NCBI GenBank assembly: GCA_030704615.1
Contig: CM060731.1
Coordinates: forward strand, 90,502,756 to 90,566,755
Source: Takakia lepidozioides
Lineage: Eukaryota; Streptophyta; Takakiopsida; Takakiales; Takakiaceae
Direction of reading: 5' to 3'
DNA: 64,000 nt
Position numbers and translations under genes: made by a program. The stretch's first letter is position 1. Every line of letters begins with the position of its first letter. Shown here piece by piece: positions 10,111-22,296 of this stretch. The notes under the pieces are model-generated. The model saw only the letters and a list, made by a program, of their open reading frames with translations. It did not search any database and had not been told where the DNA came from.

Positions 10111-12272
10111 GATGACGTGGCACAAAGACACCATATTCCTGCTCTACGCTAAAACTAGTCTTCGACCTTTGATCATCACTAGAATACCTAAAAATGGACT
10201 TCAGACCCGCGTGGGGCCAACCAATACATGGGCGTCTTCACGGAGACTGCGCGGATGTGAGGCGCTAGACTAGGGGGCGCGGCTGCAGGTGGGTGGTGGG
10301 CCACGTAGGCGTACATGGCCCGGGCGCATTCAACTCCCCGACCTCTTCTATACCTCTTCTATTACTTCCCGAGTGGCCAAGTGATGGTATGGTGTCCTCA
10401 AGGGTCATGGCCAAGTGATGGTATGGTGTCCTCAAGGGTCATTGAATGAGCGTGCACTTCTAATGGCGCCACACTTGTGGACCCCCACAGCTGAGCCGTC
10501 ACTCCCTACCTACCTATCTACCTACCTACGGCGCAGTCTGTTGTGTAGGTAGGTAGGGCCCAAAATAGTGACAGAAAGTGGTCGCGGGTTCAAAGCCTCG
10601 AGGTGGTGCGTTTGGTGCGCTTTCTTGGGTGCAGCAGGCGGAGGCAGCGGCAGTGTGGCTCGCGTTAAATGTGAACAAGTGAGGTCAGTGAATCGCACTC
10701 GACGATTCGCAAGGAAGGCACAATGATTACCCATATATATATATATATGTAGTCTCCCCAAGGAAGCGTAAATTATGATGTCTCTTGACCCGGAAGGGCT
10801 ACTGCCTTCCGGCAGGAAGGTGGACACTGGACACCTTTGGGACACCAATAGATGGATTGAACCCAAAACCACTTCCGAGGTGGTATGCGCCCTACAACTT
10901 GGTACCCACACTGTGTACCAGACTGAAGGCTTCAGCTACTGTTCTGCGGGAAAGGTTCTCTCACACACAGCCGAGGCCGAGTTGGGAAACTGAACACGAA
11001 TCACGAACGTGTGATGTGTTGCCTGAGTGAGGGACGAGCAAAAGCAGCGAAAAAGTGGTGGTGGGAAAAGGGTCGGCACACTCCTCTCTTTCTCTCTCTT
11101 TCCGACCTGTCTCTCAGGACTCTATTTCCCTGTCGGCGTAAGTCTACTTTCTACTTTCTCGTGGACTGCTGTCTCTTGCTCTGGGTGGGGTGGTAATTTT
11201 GTTCCCGGATGTTTAACATTTGAGACTGAACTTTTTCCTTCTTCCCCGACTTTCTCCCAGCTCCCTGAAAGCTCTGCTGCTCTGAACTTTTTTCCTGATC
11301 TCTGGTATGCAGCATGGAAGACATGAAACATTGAATCCACCCCCCTCGTTTGACTCACGGTGCTGGAACCTCTCTTCTTCGCTATGTCTTAGTTGTGTCT
11401 AGCGTAGCTCACGTTGAGTCCTGTGTCCCGCTCCAGCTCTTGTACAGGTCAGTAGCCGTAGCGTGCGAGTTCTCAGCTGAGGTACCTTTCCTTTGCCTAG
11501 CCTATCGCTTTCAGAATAATATTTCGGTATTCGTCACTAATCTGGCTATTGTTTGCTTCTTATACGCCCAATTGTTGGCCTCATCACCCTCGTCGGATGC
11601 GTGAACCATACTGTTTTCTCTGGATAATGATTTGTACGAGAGGTCAGACAGTGCGTTCCAGTGACATGTATGAGTTTGACCGCTCGTTTGTGGCTCATCG
11701 ATGTAGAGTTTATCGTGAGAGACTGGAAGCTGAAGTTGAGTGCCACGTTTTGTGCTTAAAATCTGTAGTCAGGTCACTGTAGTCAGCTTGGAGTTCGTAG
11801 AACTAGAGGTGGCATGGTCGCTTTGAATCCTCTCCATTCACCAGAGCTTAGAAGCAGAGAAACTTGCGGGAGATGGGCGACCTTCAAGTGGTACAATCTC
11901 AACAAAAGGAGTCTCGGTGATTGAGAAGGCAGATGCTCCGAATGCTTTTAAAGTTCGCAGGGTCAGTGTATGTGCGAAACGGGCAATCTTGTGATCCAAC
12001 TCTGCTAAGAAACACCCCAAATGGTGGCGGCTGATCCCTTCTCTCATTGGCGATCTCCCCTGCCAGTTGCCTCGTCTGGCTCTTTCTCATCTCCAAGTGC
12101 CAGCTTTCCAAACTGGCGATAGTCGCAGCCTTAGAAGGACTATTTCAAGCTTCCACAGTGGACTGCATGGTTCCTTCTCCGAAAGCTGCCTATAGTGATT
12201 ACTTCCCAGGAAAACTGGCTTGCATTCTCCTCGGAGGACTTCCTACAGTAGAAAGAGGACGTGAAGGCATAA
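10111..12272. other. Upstream region of the NPH3-type gene
   Basis: No coding exon is supported. A short TA repeat (ATATATATATATAT near 10,732-10,748) and CCTACCTACCTA runs at 10,510-10,550 are present. The 5' UTR and promoter of the NPH3-type gene must lie in the right part. I cannot place the transcription start. Several open frames at 10.8-11.7 kb have no recognisable domains. Confidence 0.45.
10375..10442. repeat. 34-bp tandem duplication
   Basis: Two identical adjacent 34-bp units occupy 10375-10408 and 10409-10442, each starting GGCCAAGTGATGGTATGG. It is a simple recent duplication with no coding context. Confidence 0.9.
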
Positions 12273-15200
12273 ATGGCTAAGAAAGAAGGGAGTTTTAATG
12301 CATGGCTACAACGAGTGAGGCGAACTGGCGAGTTTAGCGACGTCCACGTTCGTGTGAATGGGGAGGAATTCCATCTTCATATGCTACCCCTTCTGAATGC
12401 AAGCGCATATTTTCGTAATCTACCCAGCAGCTCAAATGGATCACCCCATCCATGCGAGGATGGTTACAGAATAGTCACCATCCTCGATTTACCAGGTGAA
12501 ATTTACTTGTGCTCTCATGTTCTGTGGATATCACGGACTGGGCATGATCATGCCAACTGTAAGCTGCTAGTTGATGGCCAGCCACAGTTTGTCTCATTGG
12601 CAGCCCTCTGCAGATATCTGTGTCTGTCTCTCTTTGATCTTTCCTCTTGTTGATAGCCGATTCTGCTCTCTCCCGCTGCTTGTCTCTGTCGTCCAGTTCA
12701 CTCCAAGCAGGCTGACTGCTGTCAAATCTGAAGACAACATAATCATTCTCATCTAAGCTTGCTACCGCCCAGGACCTACAAGTAATCCTCTTTCTTTTTC
12801 TTCTTGCTACAACAACTGGCTTCCTTCATCGCTCTTAGATGCATTTGTCAGGTTTGTTGTTGGGGATGTTCATAACCTCATGTGTTGGAACTTCAGGTGG
12901 AGTAGAAGGGTTTTCTGTGGCAGCTGACTTTTGCTACCTTATTAAACCCAGCTACACGGTGCAAAGCATCGCACACATTCGCGCGGCAGCAGAGTTCTTA
13001 GGGATGACAGAAGTTCTGGAAAGTACTAAAAGGTTCCTGTATGCCAACGTTTTTGCTCACTGGCGAGCAAGTATATCCTTCCTTCAGCAATATCAGCAGT
13101 TGGGTTCTCCAGTTGATGAGTATGTGGAGTCCCGGTGCCTGAAAGTTATTGTGGGTGCATGCTCAAAGGCCTTTGGAGAAACAAAGTATCTATCAGCCCC
13201 TATGGCCCTGACATCTGTGACTTCGGGAACCTGGCAAAGCTCCCCTTGCCAGGCTCTAACAGAGATTCTTGTGCGAACTGCATCCTTACCAGATGCCTAC
13301 GTGTCAGAGGCTGTTAATTCTCTGGTGGATTCAGAGGTGAATCTGAACTTGAAATGCAGGCAGGGAAGAAATGTCCGGAGCTGGTTGAACAGTGTGATTT
13401 CTGATGATTGCCAGACGGATGGGGCGCAGTGCTGGGTGCTACTCTGCTTGTCAAGGATGCTTCTGAAAGGGGCTCCTGAGACTCGGCCATGGATGGAGCT
13501 TTCTTCACAGTATTGGTGCAGTCTGCTGGAACATGTTGATCATATGGTGGATCTGGTAGATGAGGCTATGCAGGTAGCATCTTTTGGAACCTGTTGTTTT
13601 TGGACTACCTGCTCCTTTCCCTTTTCAAGAAGGGTAGCGTGTTTCAAAACTATTATTACAAGGATGAGACAAGCCCTTGTGCTGTAGGGATCAGTCCATC
13701 AGTATGTCTATCTTCAAAATGTGTGGAAAACGTTAATCACTTCTCATTCGTAAGTTCCAAATTGGGTGAGAGCCTTCTGCAGTAGTAGTAACCCTCATTC
13801 TCAGTCCAGCTTTTCCTTGAACTTCCGGGGCATGTTGTCTACGAGTACACACTCTCTTTCTTTTCATGGCTGCTATGACTCCCTTTCTTTCTGTCTCCCT
13901 TCCAGCACCATCAAGTAGCCAAATTTGGAGGTTCTGTCGCATCTCAGCACAGTGACAGGTTTTTAGGCACCATGTGTGCCTCAGAATGTAATCAATGTTT
14001 ACTGAGTCTGGTCTGATGTACAGTTGTCAATCTTCTCATGTGCTAAAGTAGGTTAGTCACTACTGGAACATTGGGATACCTCTTGGTTGTTGCAACGCTC
14101 TCGGCAGGACAAGTTTGTTGAAAAAGGCTTAGGAAGAAAGGTGGAGAAAATGGAGAAGTTTGGGTTGGTTGGGGGGTAGGGGGGAGGGGGGGAGGGGGTG
14201 CTGGAGAAAGAAATTAGCCAGCTGACATACTTGATGAATGCAGGTGAGACTGAGGGGAGTGAAGACAGTACTGGAACAGAGAATAGGGGCGAGCTTGGAT
14301 GAGCTGGATGAATATTTGCATGTATACAAATTTGGGCCTGAGACACTGATGTCCATGGTGGGACACTTTGTGGATGAGGGCGGGCCCAGTGATCAATCTC
14401 TTGAAGAGATTGCTGGTGAGGTTGATGGATTCCTGTGGACATATGCTGAGACCGGGTCCATATGTTTAGACACCTTTCTCTCCCTATTCAAGGTAAAATG
14501 CACGACACCTACCTGCAAAACTGATGAGAAATCACATTTAAACTGTCAGGGTTCTGACAAGGTCCCCTGTTTGGTCGTTGGTGCAAAGAGTCCTCTCACT
14601 CTCTCCCGAGTCCTCTGGGCCTCCTCTCTATCTCTCTCTCCATCTCATGGGTGCATTATCTCTCTCATGGGCCTCCTGTGGATATTCATTTTACAATGGT
14701 TCCTGTGTCTTGTTCATGTCACTGTTAAAAAGAACACTGTCCTCAGGGGTGCTATGACAAGCTTATTCCAGTAGCATAATCTCCAGCTCTCACTACAACC
14801 AATCTCAGGTAGAAGCTTTAATGATCCAGTTAATTAAAACTGAGTTGAAAGGGTAGTGAGGCAAGCTAGCTGACTAGTCCAATCCTGTTCAAATTAGGGT
14901 TTCCTGAGACTTCTGAACAATACTGAAGTAGTTTAGACAGCAAGCTGTCGATAAAAACAATATGGTTTGTGCACTGATTTTGTGGGCCATTGTCATGGAG
15001 TGTCCAGGCATTTCCGTGTGACTCGCGCCGCTCCCATGACACAGTCTATGGCGCAATTGAAAAACTACTTGCAAAGAAGCTAGATTGCTCACCTGAGGAA
15101 AGGCAGCGGCTATGGAGGATGGTGGACCATTCCAAGCTCAGCCCGGCCATGAATGAAAAAGCATTGAACAACCCAGTGTTTCTCAGCCAGCCACACATAC

Positions 15201-15550
15201 TGGAGAGTGTGCTGCAGCATCACAGTGAAGAGCTCTCAAAGGTGGCTGATACTGATGGGCAAAACCTGCGTCACATAATGCAGAAAGTGATAAATGCTAG
15301 CCTAAAGCTACTTGAAGAGAATTCACGCCGGTCAAGAGAGATAGTTGAGTTGCAGAGACAATATGCTGCTCTGCTAGGGGGCAAGATCTGCCACCTGCGG
15401 GACAGCTGCGATAACAGTCCTGACATGTTTCAAAAATCAAACGGTGAGTTGGGCCTCAGATCACTCATGCGTGAGAGCGAGACAGAGGGATCAGAGATCT
15501 CTGAAACACCATCTATTGCTACCGTCAGCTCGATAGGTGCGCCCTTTTAG
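12273..15550 (+). CDS. NPH3-family BTB/POZ protein (four exons)
   Basis: Proposed exons are 12273-12495, 12897-13573, 14244-14492 and 15008-15550, joined by GT-AG introns with matching phases. They give about 563 residues, close to the usual NPH3 length. Exon 1 and the start of exon 2 encode the BTB fold (GEFSDVHVRVNGEEFHLHML; then GGVEGFSVAADFCYLIKPSY and HIRAAAEFLGMTEVLESTK, typical NPH3 blocks). Exons 2-4 encode the NPH3 domain, including TVLEQRIGASLDELDEY and AFPCDSRRSHDTVYGAIEKL. A coiled-coil tail near LLEENSRRSREIVELQRQYA follows, as in plant NPH3/RPT2 proteins. These act at the plasma membrane as CUL3 adaptors in phototropin or auxin-transport signalling. The sequence is divergent, so the exact subfamily is unclear. 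An extra exon in the 670-nt intron 2 cannot be excluded. A possible polyadenylation signal AATAAA is at 16412-16417. Confidence 0.8.
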
Positions 15551-16778
15551 CAAAGAATACTGAAGAATAGTCTTCTAACAAGCCCACCCCACATCTGCTC
15601 TGGGCTGAAGGCAGCTACGACTCTTGCTGCAGCTTCTTCAGCATATGACAAGTCTCTCTGTAATGGTAGACACCTGGCTGGGTGAACATGATTGGGCAAG
15701 TTCACTATGCTGGGTAACACATTGGGAGTTGACTCTTTAATACGTGACAGGTTCATGGAGGGCAGGGTGTCCCATGATTAACGGTCATTTTGCAGTGTTT
15801 GAGTGGACATCCTGCGCATACAAACAATCTTTCCAAGTGGCAAAGCTGGACAGACCTCGGGAAACTGCTTGACCTGCATCAATGTGGGAACTTTAGTCTC
15901 CTCTCTCTTCTGGACTCGCCGACTCTACCTTATGGAAAGGAGGGAATGGATAAACATTACAGCAGCAGTAAAGCAGAGAAGAAAAGGTGGTGGCCTGGCC
16001 TTGGTCTTCCTTAAGCTTATTGAACGGGTCCTGTGCTACACCATTTCAGTCATGCCCACTAGTCTTATAACAGTTTATGGGTCAAGTGTAGATGGGAGAC
16101 AAAAGGGTATTTTCAAACGGGTTGGCCGGGGGGTGGGTGGGTGGGAGAGGATGGTGTATTGGTGTGTGGATTCGATAGTGTTTCTCTTTTGACAGACTTG
16201 ACCACCGCGTATGCCAAGTTTGAGTTTGTAGTGAATTGATATAATGTGTATACAAAGGAAGATTGTGTCCCAACGAACGAAGCCTCATTGAGTTTGTAAC
16301 ATTGTAAAAGATTTCTTCGGATTATCTGTCACGGTTCATCGCTTGTGTTGGCCTTATGGCGGCCTATGGCCTTTAAGGGTTTTAATTTTTTTTCCCTTTA
16401 ATAATCTTCTTAATAAAGTTTACCCAGGGCACCGCTCCCTGTTTCATTATTTATTTTATTTTATTTTTTAAAAAAAGATGTTAGAAAACTTAAGCAGCTG
16501 CTCTTTCAAATATTGAAGTTTTGAAATTACCCCATGTTGATTCTGTTTGTTGGTAAGGGTAGAGCTTCTTAGATTGGGATGAAGATGGGGAGGTAATTCC
16601 GTTGGGTTTATTCGCTCCTCCTTGAGCACCTTGTCCATCAGTGCTCGGGAGTGACTGCTCAGGCCCTTGAGGAGGGGGGAAATTTTAACCCCCTTTCATA
16701 TGAGTCAAGAGGAAACGTCACCCAAGACCGACCTCTCACAAAACAAAGCACACCGGCAGTTTTCTTCTTTTTCTTTTT
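15551..16778. other. Probable 3' UTR of the NPH3-type gene and spacer
   Basis: No further domains are seen. The stop at 15548-15550 is followed by about 860 nt up to AATAAA at 16412-16417, long but possible for a plant 3' UTR. An additional 3' exon is also possible. A T-rich and A-rich stretch follows at 16,380-16,480. Confidence 0.4.
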
Positions 16779-17087
16779 GGGCTGGAAAACAAGTGCGCCT
16801 CAACACACACTTGTTTTGCAGCAACCCCAACCCTCTCATATAGTCTCTGCTATCTATTGTACTGTTGAGCTCTCTGTCATGTTGTAGCACAGACGATATA
16901 AAACGTGTAGGTTGTTGGAAAAAATGCATGCGTTGACCGCATACCTATTTTCCAGCCCAAAAACAAATCTCTCGTCTCTGTTGCCTATTGTATTGTTGAG
17001 CTCCTATTATGTTGTAGCAGAGACGACATAAAACGTTTGGGTTGCTGGAAAAAATGTGTGCGTTGAAGCACGCTTGTTTTCCAGCCC
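16779..17087. mobile_element. MITE-like inverted-repeat element
   Basis: About 309 bp with imperfect terminal inverted repeats of roughly 32 bp. The left end starts GGGCTGGAAAACAAGTGCG, and the right end is its near complement ending CGCTTGTTTTCCAGCCC. Inside, two related segments each contain TGTTGTAGCA.AGACGA.ATAAAACGT, so the element looks internally duplicated. A further partial copy of the end (AACAAGTGTGTG...TTGTTTTTGCAGG) follows at 17,098-17,133. There is no coding capacity and no clear target duplication. The superfamily is unknown. Confidence 0.65.
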
Positions 17088-17133
17088 CTATATATATAAC
17101 AAGTGTGTGTCAATGCACACTTGTTTTTGCAGG

Positions 17134-18154
17134 ACCTACATTGAATGCTTTTGACGAGCAATATTGGCGTTGCCATGTTTTCCTTTTGTAACTTCTTCCT
17201 TTGAAATGTCGAGGTTTGTGGAACAAAAGAGGGGTACCTGCTTCAGGCACTTCAGCTGACAATTCTGGTCAGTCCCGTAACATAGACAATGCTGCAGTGG
17301 AAGAAGAAAACACTGCCTACATTACATATTTTCAGAAAGCATGGGACTTCATTTCTAGTAATAGATATACCTAAACCTCCATTCATTTAGCTTTATCCAT
17401 CCACATGGAAGGGAATATCAGCGCTGATATCTGATCCTTCAGTCTTGTATGGTACACCTATCTAGAAGGTTCATCACTCCATTCTCATGACTGCCCGGTG
17501 AAGTGCTCAAGTGGATTTGTCTCATGAATGTGTTGCATCACTTTGCTCCATTTCATTGCTCAAAACATGTTGCAGCCACTAAAACATGAATGACAAATGC
17601 TCAAACAAGTTCTCAGGAAAGTGACAAAAATGTACTCTCAAGAATGTGCTTTTACTTCACATGCAACCCCAATGCTTCACCCAAGGTCTTCCTCCTCACT
17701 ACCTCTTCCTCATCTGCTCCTCACATCCTCCATATCCTTACTCACAACTCCAAAAAGCAAAATAATTGTTCCTTCTTCTTTGCTACCTAAATCCTCCAAG
17801 GCCAAGCTTATCTCCCCTGTCGTGCGCATACACATCGCTACACAACTACAACGCTGTCCAAACCACACAATACATGCATACCACAAACCAGTCTGCCAAC
17901 TAAACTCACACTGTCATGATACACAAACACAAAATACAATCACTCATTAAAATAGGCAGTCGAGCCAGGGGCACCCCAAGCTCTGGGGACTCCACCCCAC
18001 GACATCCTACTCTCCCTCCACAACTACACTCACACACTCACATGCTAAGCAGCGAGGGAGCTCTCGGTCGTGCAAGCTCAACTTGAGAGAGAGATGAGCC
18101 GCACAACTGACGAGCACGAGGATAAGATCTTCCAAATATCAAGTTTATTAACTG
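17134..18154. other. Unassigned sequence
   Basis: No gene or element is recognised. Open frames at 17.59-17.95 kb are low-complexity (Ser/Thr-rich) and have no known domain. Confidence 0.45.
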
Positions 18155-18254
18155 AGCAGCAGCAGTAGCTGCTGAGCACCACCTTCTCAGTCAACCCCCC
18201 CCCCCCCCCACCATTTTTTTTTTTTTTGGTTTGTTTTCTGATCTCTCCCTCTCA

Positions 18255-18285
<31 letters not shown>

Positions 18286-19533
18286 CCCTTTTTTTTTGCT
18301 GCTCACAAAAATAAACAAACCACAAGGGAGAGAGGGTGCAGAAAAAGTTAAAAAGAGAGAGGGAGAGGGAGAGAGACAAAAGAGATGGAGGGAGTGGGAA
18401 GAAATTCACGTCATGTCAAGACATGGACAAGACCCATAAGGGTCATTGTCAATTAAAGACATGCCCAAGTAGGACTGCTTGGTGGCATATTGTGATTCTG
18501 ACAAACTGCAGGCTAGTCCTTATGCCTTGGCTGATGCATGATTTGTCATAATTAATGGCTGAAAAGGTAAGTTGCTGCAACCCGTGGGTCATGTCCAAGA
18601 TGTATCTATGAAAACGTGTCTTGAAATGGTAATAGGGCAAGCTGGACCATGGTACTTTGCCCTTTGCATAACCTCAACACTTTTGTGCTCCTTCAATACA
18701 TGACCTGCTAGTAAGGTTTGTGTGCAGGCTGAACCAAGAAGCCTTACAGCTTGCACAGGGGCAGCAATATCTTATCTTGTCCCACACAAGAACAAACCCC
18801 GCCCTCCCACCCTGTTTTGTCTTAGATGATTGGGTGTTGTCATTTGGGATGATTTGACAAGACTGGAAGTGTGAGATAGTGCCCTATCATGTCAAGGGAA
18901 TGTGAATTCAGCCTGTCAAATTGCAAGTTCAAGACTTATACATACAAGCAACTTGAACAACCGAGATCCAACCTCTTTTGCATATAAAAAAACCAGATTG
19001 CAGGTCATAGGCCTGACGTCATGACAAAACCAAAACTATAGGTAGGATCCCATTGCAGCTTACCATCCTCATCCTTCAAGAGTTCCATGCTAAAGCATGC
19101 AAAGAACACCTCACTATGATCCAGTACTCATCAGAAACAGGCCCGAAAAGGAGCAGGTCGGTGCCTTATCAGGCTGCTGCCATAACATTCAAGGCCACCA
19201 TGTCCATAGAGACCCAAAACCGCCAAAAACATACCACCTAAAACCAGATCCTCTTTGGCCAAAAGAACTTACAACCTAGCTCAATAATCCACAGGCCCTG
19301 CTGTCAAAGATCAAAAGGTAGGGTATGGTTTGTATGCAAGCCTCAGGAAACAGGCCAAACAGGCCGAGCTGCGCATCGACGGCAGAACGACAAAGGCCAA
19401 AACACAGGCTGTAGCATGCCAAACCAGGAGCAGTCGGGTTGAAATCGGGGTTGCAGGCAGCAGCCACCTCACAGCGCAATAACCCACAGGTCTCCTCAGC
19501 CCATATCCCAATCTGGATGCTCAAGAAACTTCA
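18155..19533 (+). mobile_element. Arm fragment (a) of the long-inverted-repeat family
   Basis: The sequence from the GC- and CT-rich tip at 18,155-18,310 through CATGTCAAGACATGGACAAG (about 18,413-18,432) to about 19,533 parallels the outer and middle part of the arms at 34.8-37.7 kb and 44.3-47.3 kb. Shared landmarks include CCCCGCCCTCCCACCCTGTT near 18,798 and AGGCAGCAGCCA near 19,455. It stops abruptly where SWIM-MULE copy 2 begins. It is a truncated single arm with no RT gene attached. Confidence 0.7.
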
Positions 19534-20682
19534 AAGAGATCCGAGCAAGATTGCCAGGGCGGTGAGCCTTTATGCCGATGGAACCCCTCTCGTGTCAAGA
19601 GTTCCACATCTGGAAGGCGAAGAGAGATTCGGCTCTTGCAAGCGGAAATTGAACACCCCACCTGGTTCGGATGCGGATTCGCACAGGGCAGACCGGGACA
19701 ACTTCTTCACGCCGCGTGTTCCCTTGCATCATAGATCCATGTCCGGAACCACCACTGCGGAGGATCCTTCCTCAGGACGCCAAGCCCTTACATCTCCCTC
19801 TGTCATTGCAATAGTGCAGGAGAATAACATGCTTCCCGATGTGGTGGAGTCTATATGCCCCGACGATGTTAGGCACATAGAACGCACCGATGTTGGGTCT
19901 CGGGTGAAATGTTCGGGGATCGGGACCACCACTTTCAAAAAGTGCACATTTTTCATATCAAGAGGCAGTCCCCGGACTCCGACTCCGACTTTCACTGGAT
20001 TTTTCCAACCATACGGCCAATCAGAGGCCAAGAACCACAAATTCTGGTTCTGCGCTGATGACTGTGGCAGAAGCGTGCGTGGAACAATGCGACCATCGGT
20101 GGTCATGAAGCCTGCTCCACCAAGCGTTTGGCATGTGAAGGTGGGGACAGGTCTCTCAGCTCAAGAGATTGCAATGCTTGAGGATGCGGGCTTTTCCCTT
20201 GAAAGGCAACGGACTGTGCGTGCAGGTGCATTGTGTTCTGCAAGTTCTCGATTGCCTCCACCAGATGCTCAATTGTGGCCAACTAGACGGAATGGAAAGC
20301 TTGTTCGACGTTTCCCTCCAACTGCTGAACACTTCGGCAAGGTGGAATCGACAAGATGCTTCAAGGTTGTGTTACAGGCACAACGGAAGTTCCTGATCTA
20401 AGGTATGGCCGGATCTACACAGTGGTGACATCGACATCTGCTCTGCAGGACAAATGTTACGACATCTCTGTCTCGAATTTCCCCAATTGCACCTGTCCAG
20501 ACTTTGTTAGCATGCTTTCAACAAGTTTGGGAAAGAGAGGAAAATTCATTCCCTGCAAACATCTGTATTTCATCTTCTTGAAGACGATGGTTTGTGATCC
20601 CAAGCGGGACATCTTCATCCACGAGGCCACTATGGGTTTCAACGAGGTGAATACACTCTTGCAGCGGGAAACAAGCACATAG
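19534..20682 (+). pseudogene. SWIM-MULE protein, C-terminal part, copy 2 (frameshifted)
   Basis: Downstream of the arm fragment the frame 19439-20401 enters family sequence. PTPTFTGFFQP, HKFWFCADDCGR and VWHVKVGTGLSAQEIAMLEDA match the linker domain of copies 1 and 4 (pattern FTG.F, FWFC, VWPV..G..LS..E). A frameshift near 20,395 moves to the frame ending at 20682, which carries the SWIM finger: NCTCPDFVSM then GKFIPCKHLYFIFLK, with all CxC and CxH residues present. The catalytic DDE region is missing, so the copy cannot transpose. The first 30 or so codons of the long open frame belong to the arm fragment, not to the transposase. Confidence 0.7.
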
Positions 20683-21990
20683 GTAGCATCCACTTCCGTT
20701 GGGTGGATCTGAAATTTCCCAACCAGGTCTCCATATGCAATGTATCGTCAAGTATTGTGTCCCCCGGTTTATGTCCTCCCAGTGGAGTCATCAATCATGT
20801 TGCGTAGTGTCCGCAATTTGTTGCATGTATTCATCCAACAATAAAATGTATTGGATGCGAATGGTTTGTCATTTCATTTGTACTAGTAGTTGTTGAAGAG
20901 TCTTCCAAACACTTGTGCCAAGAAGCCAACTCTCATTTTGAAGGTGTGCATGAAGAAAGTCATCACACATCCGCCACTCCTAGCTATGAAGGCAAAGCTT
21001 CCGCGTGCGAGTGGTGGCACTTTAAGACTCCATCTCCAAACCTTTAACCCTATAGTGCAAGATATGAATATGAAAGGCTAGGTGTGTAGCCATTTCTCAT
21101 TTGCGGTTCTCAGGTTGAATATGTTCATGAACGAAGTCCGCGGATATAGGACCCTCGGTTATAGGCACCCTATGTTCCTGCTGACGTGGCGTTGGCTGTC
21201 CTAGTGCAACGTCAGCATACTCAGACCACCTCAGCATGCTCACGCCACGTGGCATGACCGTAGGCTCACGCCACGTCAGCTGGCGTGAGCATAGGCTCAC
21301 GCCACATCACCATTGTATGAGCGTACGCTCACACACTCACGCGCGGCGCTCACGCCGTTGCGTCGTTGCAACCCACCCTAGCAAATGTGTTTTTGCTAGC
21401 AGAGCGGATAGGGCTCAAGGGTAATGCTTCCACGTGAGCCTTGCCGCGTGAGCGTGTGAGCACGTGAGCGCAGACAGGCTCACGCCACGTCAGCATTCTT
21501 TCGAACGTAGAGCACCTAATTCCGCAGAAGGAAAGTCGATCGCAACGCCTCCGGTTGCCCACCTTTATCATCCGGAAAGGTTCCTTCCCCATCCACATTC
21601 AGTGCGGATGAGAAATCACGAGAGGATTGCAAATGGGAAAATTCTGAAGTTGAAGGCCAATCTCCCAAAATATCATGCGTTGTCTGTAGTCACATGGAAA
21701 CTTGCAAATTCATCTGCAGCGTAAGAAAATATGTAGTCCATTCCGGAAACACCAATCTTCATCCACCTTTTATTTTTGAAACTTTTTGTTCAAAAATATG
21801 TCGCCTTTTACATGGAAAGTATTGAGTGTGCAATGGCTCGATTGATGGCACAGTGGCAAGGGCTCGTGGACTGCGATCACCGGTGCTTGTTGCACATTCT
21901 TGTTGAATAAAAACAGTTCATCGTGTGTCTTCAGGACGAGATCACGATTGCAAGGTGGAATCCGCAAGAATTCTTCGGGCGTGGGTAACA
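20683..21990. other. Spacer with GCTCACGCC repeats
   Basis: No gene is recognised. From about 21,180 to 21,500, the words CTCACGCCACGT, CACGCCACGTCAGC and GTGAGCGTG recur many times in both orientations. A similar cluster lies at 22,650-22,730 on the other side of SWIM-MULE copy 3, so these may be the subterminal repeats of that element. A 46-bp gag fragment is embedded at 21375-21420. Confidence 0.45.
21375..21420 (+). pseudogene. 46-bp fragment of a gypsy gag
   Basis: The segment containing TAGCAAATGTGTTTTTGCT is nearly identical to 52690-52735 inside the gag of the gypsy remnant at 52.5 kb, where it encodes LANVFLLAEWIEL. No other gag sequence surrounds it, so it looks like a tiny captured or residual piece. 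Confidence 0.6.
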
Positions 21991-22296
21991 GGTATTATGG
22001 AAGTTCCTCCCCCACGTTATGGTCGGGTGTACACATTCGTCAACTCTGGCTCCGTTCCTCATGACATGGCATATTAGGTGGCGGTGGGCAATTTTTTCGG
22101 ATTGCACCTATCCAGATTTTATAAGCATGCGTGAGGGCAGAGAGGGAAGTGGGTACCCTGCAAGCATCTGTATTACATAAATTTGCACAATATGATGTAT
22201 TGTAATTCCAAAAGAGACCAGTTCACTCACCAACCCACGCTTGGTTTCAGCGAAGTTGATACTCTTCTGCAGTGCGACAGTTCACAGACATATTGA
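21991..22296 (+). pseudogene. SWIM-MULE protein, C-terminal fragment, copy 3
   Basis: In shifting frames the DNA encodes PPPRYGRVYTFVNSGS, then DCTYPDFISM, then YPCKHLYYINLHNMMYCN and a tail LGFSEVDTLLQCD ending at the TGA at 22294-22296. This matches the C-terminus of copy 2. The second SWIM cysteine is replaced by tyrosine (CTY instead of CTC). A TAG lies near 22,076 and a frameshift near 22,095. It is a decayed fragment. Confidence 0.65.

Noticed and set aside
19439-19533. Start of the long frame 19439-20401 as a transposase N-terminus
   Set aside because: These first codons lie in arm-family sequence shared with 36.3 kb and 55.5 kb; the transposase homology begins only further on.
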